A DNA stretch of 64,000 nt from Microbulbifer variabilis (lineage in GTDB: Bacteria; Pseudomonadota; Gammaproteobacteria; Pseudomonadales; Cellvibrionaceae): positions 1 to 64,000 of the forward strand of contig NZ_JAIVKI010000001.1 of the NCBI RefSeq assembly GCF_020524905.1, in the 5' to 3' direction. Numbering within the stretch: the first letter of the stretch is position 1; the number at the start of each line of letters is the position of its first letter. Positions 1 through 8,370 of this stretch are shown here, in pieces. Below the pieces are notes generated by a model, which had not been told where the DNA came from, did no database searches, and saw only the letters and a list, made by a program, of their open reading frames with translations. The position numbers and the translations under genes are program-made.

Positions 1-40
1 TAGCGCTGCCGAGCAGCGCCAGTAGTGGTGCAGTTTTCAT
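1..40 (-). CDS. N-terminus of a secreted protein, cut by window edge
   Basis: Read on the minus strand, an ATG at 38-40 opens a frame that runs off the window start and encodes MKTAPLLALLGSA. A charged residue followed by a Leu/Ala-rich stretch is typical of the start of a signal peptide. A purine-rich GAGAG lies about 7 nt upstream of the ATG and would serve as ribosome binding site. Only 13 residues are visible, so no family can be given. It diverges from the metallopeptidase gene at 369. Confidence 0.5.
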   Translation of the reverse strand, partial: MKTAPLLALLGSA

Positions 41-368
41 TTTTTTCTCTCATCAAAGTAAATTATTTTTATTTTTTTGACCCTGTGTAACACATTGGTC
101 AACTGCGCAATATATAGAAGCCCGCCGCATATTTGTATGCTGTTTCGGTAAAAAATGAGACGTTTGTCTCGTTGCCTGTCGCTGTCCCCATTAGGTTTTT
201 ATGTCGATTTTTTAAATTCCCCTTGTCTTGCTGGTCACATAAAAACTGCCTAAAAAGTTCATTTCTTATTCATGTTGCTCTTTTTTTGATCAGAAAAAAC
301 CGTTAGTGTGTGGCCTCTACGATTTGGCTATGGAGGGCTTCGGCAACAATGACTCGGTGGCCTGAACT
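41..368. promoter_or_regulatory. divergent intergenic region with two small palindromes
   Basis: This gene-free stretch lies between the leftward partial gene and the rightward gene at 369, so it must carry both promoters. Two inverted repeats stand out: TGTGTaACACA at 84-94, and AATGAGAC/GTCTCGTT around a GTTT centre at 154-173, which includes one G-T pair. Either could be an operator, but neither matches a motif I can name. The rest is AT-rich, with TATATA at about 110-115. No ORF worth calling. Confidence 0.3.
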
Positions 369-1871
369 ATGGTTTCTCGCTCAGCTGTTTTCTTAGTACT
401 TTTTTTCGGTTTTTTACTTTCTGCCAATGCTGCACCACGCTATCTCGGCGAGGAAATCTGGTATCAGGTAGATAGTAAGAATTTCCGGGTTATTACCGAT
501 GGTGATCCCAATGCGGTAAAAACCCTAGTGGCCGATCTGGAGCGTTATCGCTCCGTGGCTATAGAGCTGCTGGAGGTTGACCCCAATGTCCCCAAGCTCA
601 CGATTTATGCAGCCGGAGACCGCGATACCTATGCAGGTCTGGTTGGGGCTGAACTTGCCGATATGACTAACGGCCTGTTTGATACCTCGGCCGAGGGCAG
701 CTACGCCCTGGTGAATCTCGATGGCCGCAGTGTTAAAAAGCAGCTCAAGGCCCGTGAGTTTCTCTTTCACGAATACACACACTTCCTCAGCTATAACGGC
801 AACACGACGCATTTTCCCTATTGGTATAGCGAGGGTTTTGCCGAATTTATGGCGACCATGTCCTTCCCTGAAAAGGGTCGCTATGAGTTAGGTGAAATAC
901 CCCAGGAGCGTGCCCAAACTTTGATGTACGCAGGCCTGATGCCCCTCGACCGATTGCTTCGTGCAACGGTGTACGACACCGACTCAGAGGAGAAAGCCGA
1001 TATCTATGCCAGTGGCTGGTTGCTGTCCCACTGGTTGATGATGGAAGGCGACAAAGCGAAAGAATTTAATCGGTTTATCAAAGACTACAACAATGGCGCT
1101 GATCCGGTGAAATCACTGGAGAAGGCCCTGGGAATGTCGGTGAAGGAACTCGAAAAAGAGTATGTCGCCGCATTTGACTCGGGAGAGTATGAGGTGGTCA
1201 GTGGTGAAATTCCTGCAGATTTTAAGGCAGTTACTCCCCAAGTGAAGCGCCTGCAGAAACGTGAGGCGGTTAATGTACTTGCGAATTTTATTGCCCAGTC
1301 TGGTTATAACCTACAGGCTCTCGACGACCTGATTACCTACTCATACCATACCGGCATCTACAGTACTGAACTGGCTGCCATTAAGGCGAGTGCGGATTTG
1401 CGTGTAGGGGATTTTCCTCAGGCAAGTCATCTGCTCGCCAGTGTGCCACGCAAAGATCGCCAGCAGACCTGGTATCTGAATGCCCACGCCTGGCTAACGG
1501 TTAATCAACAGGCTACCGTACCAAACGATGCCCGCGATTTGCGCAGTTTGAAAAAGGCCCGTGAGGAATTCGATTATCTCGCGAAGGAGGAACCACAGAA
1601 TGCCTCTCATTGGTTTGGATTGGCCATGGCTATGGAAATGTTGGATTACCCCCGGGAAGAATATCTAGCCAAGCTGGAAGAGGCCTATAACCGCGCACCT
1701 CGAGAACTCCATATCGCCCAGTGGCTAGCAGAAGAATTATATCAGCAGAAAAATGCGGAATACTTTGCACGGGTGGCAAAGCCGCTGATGTTCGAACTCC
1801 CTGATGAGGAGCAGAACCGAGAAATAAAAATGAGATTGGCGGAGCTACAGGGCAAACCTAAATCCAGCTAA
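369..1871 (+). CDS. secreted zinc metallopeptidase-like protein (MA clan, DUF1570-like)
   Basis: A 500-residue protein with a clear Sec signal peptide, with predicted cleavage after about residue 21 (SANA|APRYL). Residues 134-138 are HEYTH, an HExxH zinc motif, preceded by KAREFLF. About 20 residues later comes WYSEGFAEFMA (153-162), whose first Glu (E155) fits the third zinc ligand of gluzincin peptidases. The C-terminal 200 residues are helical and alanine/leucine-rich, as in TPR-like repeats. This layout resembles the DUF1570/peptidase-MA-like proteins of gammaproteobacteria, a periplasmic or secreted group without an assigned substrate. It is a single-gene unit closed by the terminator at 1952. 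Active-site residues look intact, but peptidase activity is inferred. Confidence 0.75.
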   Translation: MVSRSAVFLVLFFGFLLSANAAPRYLGEEIWYQVDSKNFRVITDGDPNAVKTLVADLERYRSVAIELLEVDPNVPKLTIYAAGDRDTYAGLVGAELADMTNGLFDTSAEGSYALVNLDGRSVKKQLKAREFLFHEYTHFLSYNGNTTHFPYWYSEGFAEFMATMSFPEKGRYELGEIPQERAQTLMYAGLMPLDRLLRATVYDTDSEEKADIYASGWLLSHWLMMEGDKAKEFNRFIKDYNNGADPVKSLEKALGMSVKELEKEYVAAFDSGEYEVVSGEIPADFKAVTPQVKRLQKREAVNVLANFIAQSGYNLQALDDLITYSYHTGIYSTELAAIKASADLRVGDFPQASHLLASVPRKDRQQTWYLNAHAWLTVNQQATVPNDARDLRSLKKAREEFDYLAKEEPQNASHWFGLAMAMEMLDYPREEYLAKLEEAYNRAPRELHIAQWLAEELYQQKNAEYFARVAKPLMFELPDEEQNREIKMRLAELQGKPKSS

Positions 1872-1951
1872 TAACGATAAGACGCTCACAGAATAATAGA
1901 GGGGCTGTCACTTACTGTAAGAGACAACTCATAGTCGCCAACGTATATTTG

Positions 1952-1981
1952 CCCGGCAATTTGTTTTGCCGGGTTTTTTTA
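1952..1981 (+). terminator. intrinsic terminator after the metallopeptidase gene
   Basis: An 8-bp stem (CCCGGCAA at 1952-1959 with TTGCCGGG at 1966-1973) with a 6-nt loop is followed directly by a run of eight T (1974-1981). It sits about 80 nt after the stop codon of the gene ending at 1871. Confidence 0.9.
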
Positions 1982-2252
1982 TTAGTGGCGAGGAAAATTG
2001 GTACGATTTATTTATACTGCCCTCCAGGGCCTGTTAATCACTGACAATGAAAGAGATGACACGCTATCTACCGCATTGGAACCTGGGAAATATTCGTTAC
2101 TTGGGGCTAAGAGCACAAAATAAAATCCTAATAGATTAGTGCTAAAAGGCTTGTGCATACCGGTTAAGACCGGCGGTGGTAATTCTTTGAACCGTATTCA
2201 TAATTATTAAGCAGGTTGATAACAATAAAAATTTCACTGAAAAGGTAGAGTT
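1982..2252. other. intergenic region upstream of the MltF-like gene
   Basis: Gene-free stretch between the terminator and the GTG start at 2253. It contains a 5-bp hairpin CCGGT-TAAG-ACCGG at 2160-2173 and an A-rich leader with an AAAGGTAGAG ribosome binding site just before the start codon. No promoter hexamers stand out enough to call. Confidence 0.3.
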
Positions 2253-4385
2253 GTGCAAAAAATATTAATTAAACTGGCTTTTCTATTCGTTTCTCTTATT
2301 TTTTCGGTAAGTTGCGAAAAGCATTCCTCTCAGCAGGGGGATTCCGTGGAAACACTCTCTGAAAAGACTAAAAGCACTTTCCTGAATTACCGAGAGCGCG
2401 GAGACTTCCCCGCATTACAAGAGCGCGGCATATTACGCTTACTCGCACCGAGAGGCCCTGAAGAGGATGCCCTGCCGCGCGGTGGTTTGCCACAGGGGGA
2501 GTGGCGGCAGCTCGCCGAGAAATTTGCCTACAGTCGCAACCTGAGGCCTCAGTGGGTGTATGTGGATAACTTTGCGGCTCTGATTCCCGCCCTGATAGAA
2601 GGTCGTGGCGATGTCATTGCGACTAACTTTTCGCGCACTCCCAATCGCCGTAGTCAAGTGGCGTTCACAAGGCCTCTGCAGACAGTGAACGAATTACTGA
2701 TCACTCTGCGGGATATAGATAAGCCTCCACAAGAAGTGGCAGTACGTCGTGGTAGTGCCTATGCCGAAACCCTCAAAGAGGATACCGAGCAGGCGTATAA
2801 AGTGACTCTGCTGGATGGGGCAGTAGCCAACAGCACGCTTTTAGCTGCTGTTGCCGCAGGGGAGTATCAGGCTACCGTCATGGATAGTAATTTGGCCGAG
2901 GCACTTCTACTCAATTACCCACAGCTCACAGCCAGTGATCAGTTGGAATCCAGTAGAGATATCGCCTGGGCAGTGCGCCTTAATGCCACCGAGTTGAGGC
3001 GGGAGCTCAACGAATTCCTGACGGCTGAATTGGTATTGGCCGGGCAAAACTCCAGTAAATCCATCAGGGATTGGGAGGATATCTTAGAGAGTGGAACCTT
3101 GCGTGTTCTTACCCGCAACAATCCAGCTTCCTATTTTATCTGGCGCGGTGAATTAATGGGCTTCGACTATGACCTATTAAAAAAATTCGCCCGGGATCAT
3201 AAGCTTCGCCTCAGTATGGTAGTACCCAATGCGGATATGGATTTGACTGATGCTTTACAGGCGGGTATGGGCGATATGATCGCCGCATCGCTCACGGTTA
3301 CCGTAACACGTCGGCAACAGGGATTGGTTTTTACTCGGCCCTATCTCCAGGTGACTGAACAGGTGATTGCTCCGAGTACGGATATATCCCTGCAAGGGGA
3401 TGCCCCCTTAGAGCAAATGATATCGGGCAAAATGGTGGCTGTTAATCCACAGACCAGCTACCACGAAAGCCTTGCAGAAATGATGTTGCTACAGCGGGAG
3501 CGGGGAATTGCTCCCATTCAGATATCTGAACATCCAGGGGCCACAACCGAGTATTTGATTGACGCCGTTGCCCAGGGAATATTTCCCTATACGGTTGCAG
3601 ATTCCCACCTGGTGGCGATCGAAAGCACTTATCGTGATGACTTTAGGGTGGTGGCTGATTTACCTAATATTAGAGAAATAGCCTGGGCAGTACGTACGGA
3701 CCAAAGCCACCTACTGGAACAATTAAATAATTTCTTGAATAAACATGATCGCGACCTGTTTTTTAATGTCACTTACAATAAATACTTTAAAGAAAAAAAA
3801 CATATTCTTCGTCACCAGGAAAACCGTCTGCGCAACACTGATGCCCTTTCTCCCTATGATCCTATAGTGCATAAATACACGGATAAAACAGACCGAGACT
3901 GGCGTATGGTGGTTGCACAGATGTATCAGGAAAGCCAGTTCAACCCCCGGGCTCGTTCTTTTTCTGGAGCTCAGGGCCTGATGCAGGTTCTGCCCCGTAC
4001 CGCACGCCAATTGGGTGTTGAGAATCTCTATAAACCTGAAAATGGCATTCGTGCGGGGATAGCCTATCTCGGTTGGCTCGACCAACGATTCCCCCAGAAT
4101 ATTCCCGTAGAACAAAAAATTTACTTTACCCTAGCTGCTTATAATGCAGGGCATGGCCATGTACATGACGCCAGAGCCCTAGCCCAGCAGCTGGGACTGG
4201 ACCCCAATCAGTGGTTTGGCCATGTGGAAGAAGCGATGTTACTGCTGTCGCAACCCAAGCATTACCGTAAAAGCCGTTTTGGCTACGTACGTGGGCGTGA
4301 ACCGGTTAAGTATGTGCGGGAGATTCGAGATCGTTATATTGGCTATCTTGGTGTTGAGCGTAATGGGTATTTTAATGTGGAATGA
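2253..4385 (+). CDS. MltF-like lytic transglycosylase with two solute-binding domains, lipoprotein
   Basis: A 710-residue protein starting at GTG 2253, preceded by AAGGTAGAG. The N-terminus is a lipoprotein signal (FSVSC, lipidated Cys21). Two periplasmic solute-binding (SBP_bac_3) domains follow in tandem: about residues 57-270 (ERGILRLLAPRGP..., ATNFSRTPNRRSQVAFTRP) and about 275-510 (ESGTLRVLTRNNPAS..., AASLTVTVTRRQQGLVFTRP). The C-terminal third (about 532-690) is an SLT lytic transglycosylase domain with MYQESQFNP, where Glu560 is the expected catalytic acid, then SGAQGLMQVLPRTA and AAYNAGHGHV. Family knowledge: E. coli MltF is about 518 residues with one such binding domain. The second copy makes this protein about 200 residues longer. 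Likely role: outer-membrane-anchored peptidoglycan cleavage, regulated by ligands or muropeptides sensed by the binding domains. Confidence 0.85.
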   Translation: MQKILIKLAFLFVSLIFSVSCEKHSSQQGDSVETLSEKTKSTFLNYRERGDFPALQERGILRLLAPRGPEEDALPRGGLPQGEWRQLAEKFAYSRNLRPQWVYVDNFAALIPALIEGRGDVIATNFSRTPNRRSQVAFTRPLQTVNELLITLRDIDKPPQEVAVRRGSAYAETLKEDTEQAYKVTLLDGAVANSTLLAAVAAGEYQATVMDSNLAEALLLNYPQLTASDQLESSRDIAWAVRLNATELRRELNEFLTAELVLAGQNSSKSIRDWEDILESGTLRVLTRNNPASYFIWRGELMGFDYDLLKKFARDHKLRLSMVVPNADMDLTDALQAGMGDMIAASLTVTVTRRQQGLVFTRPYLQVTEQVIAPSTDISLQGDAPLEQMISGKMVAVNPQTSYHESLAEMMLLQRERGIAPIQISEHPGATTEYLIDAVAQGIFPYTVADSHLVAIESTYRDDFRVVADLPNIREIAWAVRTDQSHLLEQLNNFLNKHDRDLFFNVTYNKYFKEKKHILRHQENRLRNTDALSPYDPIVHKYTDKTDRDWRMVVAQMYQESQFNPRARSFSGAQGLMQVLPRTARQLGVENLYKPENGIRAGIAYLGWLDQRFPQNIPVEQKIYFTLAAYNAGHGHVHDARALAQQLGLDPNQWFGHVEEAMLLLSQPKHYRKSRFGYVRGREPVKYVREIRDRYIGYLGVERNGYFNVE

Positions 4386-4778
4386 TATTCACAGTTTTCG
4401 AGCGTTAATACCCCAGCTACCAATGCCTCAATTCACAAGAGGTGCAGCCATAAGCCTAGCGAGCGTTAGAAATAATGGCCGAATTTTTCTCATTTATATA
4501 GGTTGAAATCATAAATTTACACATAAGTTAAGTTTTAACTCTGTTGGTGGTATTGCCAGCTTTGCATCCACCAATCACATAAAGCTTGTTGATCATTGTT
4601 GTTCCGGCTATAGAATTCCAGGGAGTGGTCGCTGGGGCGGCAAATTTTCAATCCGTATTGTCTATTAAAACAAAAAGACTTTTTGTATTAATATTTTCTT
4701 TTTGCTTTTAGGATTTTCAGCCGAGAACCTGGATACCCTTTGATGTGCTGCTATAGGTGTTCTAGCCAGATAGTGTGT
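4386..4778. other. long intergenic region between convergent genes
   Basis: About 390 nt, AT-rich, between the stops of the MltF-like gene and the leftward GNAT gene. A 9-bp direct repeat CGAGCGTTA occurs at 4399-4407 and 4460-4468. A 96-codon frame entering from inside the MltF gene (4216-4506) has no independent support. No T-tract terminator hairpin was found for the rightward gene. Confidence 0.3.
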
Positions 4779-5252
4779 CTAATCAGTGTATGAGAGTTTC
4801 TTTGTGAAAAATAGGCTATGTGGATCTTCACTATAATTGGCAAATGGTTTACATGGTTCAAAGCCATATTGCTGGTAAAGTGCAATTGCAGGAGAAAAAT
4901 GTTTACTACTGCCGGTTTCCAATTTTACTTCCCAGTAGTTCCTCTTTTGGGCTTCGTCCAATATCTCTTGCAACACGGCTCTAGCGGCACCCTTGCGTAG
5001 GAAACCCTGGCTGGTCTTCATGGATTTTATCTCTCCCAGAACAGGGGATATTTCTTTGAGAGCCCCGCAGCCTGCTAGAACTCCATTGACCCGCGCGCTC
5101 CAGAAAGTGATTGTTGGGTCCATTAAACTTTCTGGTTTTAAGGCGTGTACGCTTTCTGGAGGAGAATACTGATACATTTTCTCTAAGTGGGACTTCAGTA
5201 GCTCAATAATTGCGCCATCCGATAGATCATCTTTTTGAACCACAAGATTCAT
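4779..5252 (-). CDS. GNAT family N-acetyltransferase
   Basis: A 157-residue single-domain protein of typical GNAT length. The acetyl-CoA-binding motif A is seen as SMKTSQGFLRKGAARAVLQE (Q/R-x-x-G-x-A/G), with the preceding beta-strand GALKEISPVLGEIKSM. Motif B-like AIALYQQYGFEPC follows, the usual LYxxxGF signature. It fits small soluble acetyltransferases acting on amines or small metabolites; the substrate cannot be read from sequence. It is transcribed leftward, alone, separated from aminopeptidase N by the terminator at 5354. Base composition is AT-rich, like the surrounding intergenic DNA. Confidence 0.8.
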   Translation of the reverse strand: MNLVVQKDDLSDGAIIELLKSHLEKMYQYSPPESVHALKPESLMDPTITFWSARVNGVLAGCGALKEISPVLGEIKSMKTSQGFLRKGAARAVLQEILDEAQKRNYWEVKLETGSSKHFSPAIALYQQYGFEPCKPFANYSEDPHSLFFTKKLSYTD

Positions 5253-5353
5253 GGAAAAAATTCTTTTATTGTAAGTCTGGGTGGTAGGTATATTAACTGA
5301 GAATTATTGTCAATATCTATGTTTCTTTGCCATGAGAATGTGTTTTTATAAGA

Positions 5354-5374
5354 AAAGGGCCCGTTGGGCCCTTT
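5354..5374 (-). terminator. intrinsic terminator after aminopeptidase N
   Basis: A perfect 9-bp stem AAAGGGCCC/GGGCCCTTT with a GTT loop. Read on the minus strand it is followed by TTTTCTTAT, fitting termination of the leftward gene ending at 5454, 80 nt upstream. Confidence 0.8.
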
Positions 5375-5453
5375 GGTGTTTCTTAGTTGCCAATGGCTTT
5401 TATTGTCATATAGACACCTGATTTTTTAGGCGATGTTTCTTAGAGGAGCAATC

Positions 5454-8144
5454 TCATCCTTTTTTCTGATTGAGCATGGCCTGTCCCATCTTTACGCAAC
5501 GCTCGCTGGTATAACGATGGTTCTTTAATGCTTTCACTAGCATTGGTTTTAGCTTTTCCTCTTTAGTCAGGGTGTCACTAATTTTTCCTACGCTATTCTT
5601 CGAACACATCAGGGGGAATATATTTGCGTAGGTGCTAATCAATTCAGGAGAATCCACATCGTTAATTTTTTCCAGGGCGGAAAAAATACGCTCGCTATTA
5701 CTATTAAATAGTGGGAGTTGCTCATCAGTGAATAGCGTTGAAGTGACCTTGCGAAGTTCACTTAACTTGAAATCGTTTCTATTTTCTATAAGATTTTTCA
5801 GCCACTTCTCTTTAACTTCAGGTATGGGTCTGATCGCCTCGGCCGCTATTGCATTGAGTTTGGATCTATCTGAATGATCTTCTTTCAATTCTCGAGTAAT
5901 CGCTTGTTCATAATCGGCAAAGAGATAGCGATTCTGCAGGCGGATTAATTCCCAGCGCATATCTGGATCGAGTTTTAGCCCCTCAATTCCGAGTTCGCCC
6001 ATCAGCAATTGTTTTGCGTTACTCAATGCAGCGGTAGAGTGGGCTACTTCGGTAAAGAGTTCGAACCAGGTCTTTTGTTGATCACTAGCAGGTGAAGCCT
6101 GTTGTAACTGCTGCCAAGCAAAGTCTTCTATGGCTTTAAGCAGTTTTTCGCGGCGCTGGTCATCGATAGGTATCTGATTCAGATAACTGTAAACATAGTT
6201 TAAATAACGAGTATTGAGACGAATAGCGTTAATATCCTGCTCGGCGGCCCCGTTATTAATTACAAAACTAATATATTCATCCAGCGGTAATTTTGCATCA
6301 TAGGCGCTGTCAAACAGGCTCTGCCACAACATCAGGCGGGCAAAAGGCTGCTCAATCGTATTAATTTGCTGTGCCATATTCTTTAGAGTAATCGGATCCA
6401 GATTCACTTTTACAAAGGCCCAGTCACCCTCGTTAGGGTAGAGAATTTGCGGGCAGGCCAGACCTTTTGCTTCTTCGATCTTAGTCGTTGTGCCACTATA
6501 AAGTACTGGTAGGGTGGCAAAGCGTTTCATACTTTCACCCTCCATACGATAGAAGCCTAGCTGTATACGCTGTTCTCGCAGGATCGGATAATCTTCAGGT
6601 GCGCTCTGTTTTAGAGTTAGGCTACTTATCTGGTTGTTTTCACACTGGAAGTCTGCCTCAATGGTGTTGAGGCCGGCTTGGTAGAGCCATTGTTGTTGCC
6701 AGGTATCAAGATTGACACCTGCAGCTTTGTCCAGGTGATTGATGAAATCATCGAGTGTTGAATTTTTGAAAGAGAGTTCTTTTAGGTAACTGCTGACGCC
6801 TTTACGGAATTCCTCTTTGCCCAGATAGTAAGGCAACTGTTTCAGTATCGAGCCGCCTTTACCGTAGGTGATGCCATCAAAATTGGTAAAGGCTTCGTCG
6901 GTATTTTTAACGGGTAGCTGGATAGCATGGGTGGTGGGGCGCTGGTCAGAATAGTAGGCCCACTGTTTGGTTTCTAAATAAAAATTTTCCCAGGTGTTGG
7001 AAAACTCACTGTTTTCGGCTAGAGCCAGGTTTGCCATATAGGTGGCGAAACTTTCATTGAGCCAAAGATCATCCCACCAGTTCATAGTGACCAGATCGCC
7101 AAACCACTGGTGTGCCATTTCGTGTGCGATAACATCAGCTAAGTCCATGCGCTGAGCCTGGGTTCTTTCTCCTCGCGATACATAGTTATCATTAAAAGTG
7201 ACTGAACCCACGTTTTCCATAGCACCGGCATTGAAGTCGGGAACCAGGATTTGGTCGTATTTCTTGAAAGGATAATCTATTTCAAAATAAGGTTGGAAAA
7301 ACTCAAAAGACTGCTTGGTGAATGTAAACCAGTCCTCGGTTTTAACATATTCTGCGAGACTCTGGCGGGCCATCAGGCGTAGGGGAATACCTTCGGCATC
7401 GTCTTCCCATATTTGGAACGGACCCGCGTGGAGGGAGAAAACGTAAGAAGAAAATTTTTGCGATTGTGGGAAGAACCAGTGCTTATTTTCTCCCTGATTT
7501 TCTACCCTGCTTTCCCGTTCCGCACTGATGACTACCCAATCTTTGGGGGCAGTAACATCTAGGGTAAAGCGAGCTTTTAAATTTGGTTGATCAAAATGTG
7601 GAAAAAGACGGTTAGCATCATAGGGCTCAAAGTCGGTATACATATAGACTTTACCATCTTCCGGATCTTCGAAGCGGTGTAGTCCAGAACCATTATTGGA
7701 ATAGGGATGCTGGTAGTTAACGGTTAGAACATGATGCCGGTTTGGCAGGTTTCTTGAAGGAACAGTGATAAAGTGGCCGTTATATTCGAATGGCGTTTCT
7801 TTGCCATCAATTTTTAGTGATTCGACAGTGCCGCCGGCAAAATCCATAGTAAGAGGTTGTTGTAGAACTTTTCCGAATTGAATATCGGCGTGTACGGTGC
7901 CAGAAAAACTTTCACCGGTACTGTCCAGATTGACACTTAGGCGATAATCAACTTGTTCTACTTGTTGTTTCCGTAGCTTGGCATATTCTTCGGAGAGTCC
8001 CGAGGTCTCTGCTCTTTGTGGCGTTGCAATAGTGTCGCCTTGAGGCTTTAAAGTACTGGGTTCCTGACCACAGGCGGTTAGTATGGCCGTGCATAGTAGT
8101 GTGGCGACAAGTTTTGGGGTAGCTCGCTTATTGGTTTTAATCAT
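5454..8144 (-). CDS. pepN: aminopeptidase N, M1 family, lipoprotein
   Basis: An 896-residue M1 metallo-aminopeptidase from the ATG at 8144. The frame is open 37 codons further upstream, but MIKTNKRATP... begins a clean lipoprotein signal peptide (ILTAC, lipidated Cys25), and GTGAGAAC lies before this ATG. Hallmarks are GAMENVGSVTF (exopeptidase motif) and HEMAHQWFGDLV, with zinc ligands His341 and His345, catalytic Glu342, and WLNESFA supplying Glu364. The C-terminal ERAP1-like helical half is present. It removes N-terminal residues from peptides. The lipobox places it at the cell envelope, unlike cytoplasmic E. coli PepN. Monocistronic by the terminator at 5354. Confidence 0.9.
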   Translation of the reverse strand: MIKTNKRATPKLVATLLCTAILTACGQEPSTLKPQGDTIATPQRAETSGLSEEYAKLRKQQVEQVDYRLSVNLDSTGESFSGTVHADIQFGKVLQQPLTMDFAGGTVESLKIDGKETPFEYNGHFITVPSRNLPNRHHVLTVNYQHPYSNNGSGLHRFEDPEDGKVYMYTDFEPYDANRLFPHFDQPNLKARFTLDVTAPKDWVVISAERESRVENQGENKHWFFPQSQKFSSYVFSLHAGPFQIWEDDAEGIPLRLMARQSLAEYVKTEDWFTFTKQSFEFFQPYFEIDYPFKKYDQILVPDFNAGAMENVGSVTFNDNYVSRGERTQAQRMDLADVIAHEMAHQWFGDLVTMNWWDDLWLNESFATYMANLALAENSEFSNTWENFYLETKQWAYYSDQRPTTHAIQLPVKNTDEAFTNFDGITYGKGGSILKQLPYYLGKEEFRKGVSSYLKELSFKNSTLDDFINHLDKAAGVNLDTWQQQWLYQAGLNTIEADFQCENNQISSLTLKQSAPEDYPILREQRIQLGFYRMEGESMKRFATLPVLYSGTTTKIEEAKGLACPQILYPNEGDWAFVKVNLDPITLKNMAQQINTIEQPFARLMLWQSLFDSAYDAKLPLDEYISFVINNGAAEQDINAIRLNTRYLNYVYSYLNQIPIDDQRREKLLKAIEDFAWQQLQQASPASDQQKTWFELFTEVAHSTAALSNAKQLLMGELGIEGLKLDPDMRWELIRLQNRYLFADYEQAITRELKEDHSDRSKLNAIAAEAIRPIPEVKEKWLKNLIENRNDFKLSELRKVTSTLFTDEQLPLFNSNSERIFSALEKINDVDSPELISTYANIFPLMCSKNSVGKISDTLTKEEKLKPMLVKALKNHRYTSERCVKMGQAMLNQKKG

Positions 8145-8370
8145 TGTGTTCTCACATATTTCATCGTTGTAGCTTTTTTTGCCGGTGTAACTATTCCGCT
8201 TTCTTAACATTAACTCCGTAACTCGACCCAACAGTTTTGCCGAGTAAGGGGACAAATGTCATTGTACTAGGGACTTAATTGGTACGGGTATAGCGGCCTG
8301 AATTGTGCGCTGAGGTGTCGCCCATGTGCGGTGAACGGCTGGGTCTTTCTAGACTTATTTGGGAGAGAAG

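Noticed and set aside
4399-4470. Possible integron attC-like site (GTTAG and GTTAA cores)
   Set aside because: The two cores are direct rather than inverted repeats, so the folded attC structure cannot form, and no integrase is present.
4216-4506. 96-codon plus-strand frame running out of the MltF-like gene
   Set aside because: It starts inside the well-supported SLT domain in another frame, has no ribosome binding site and matches nothing recognisable.
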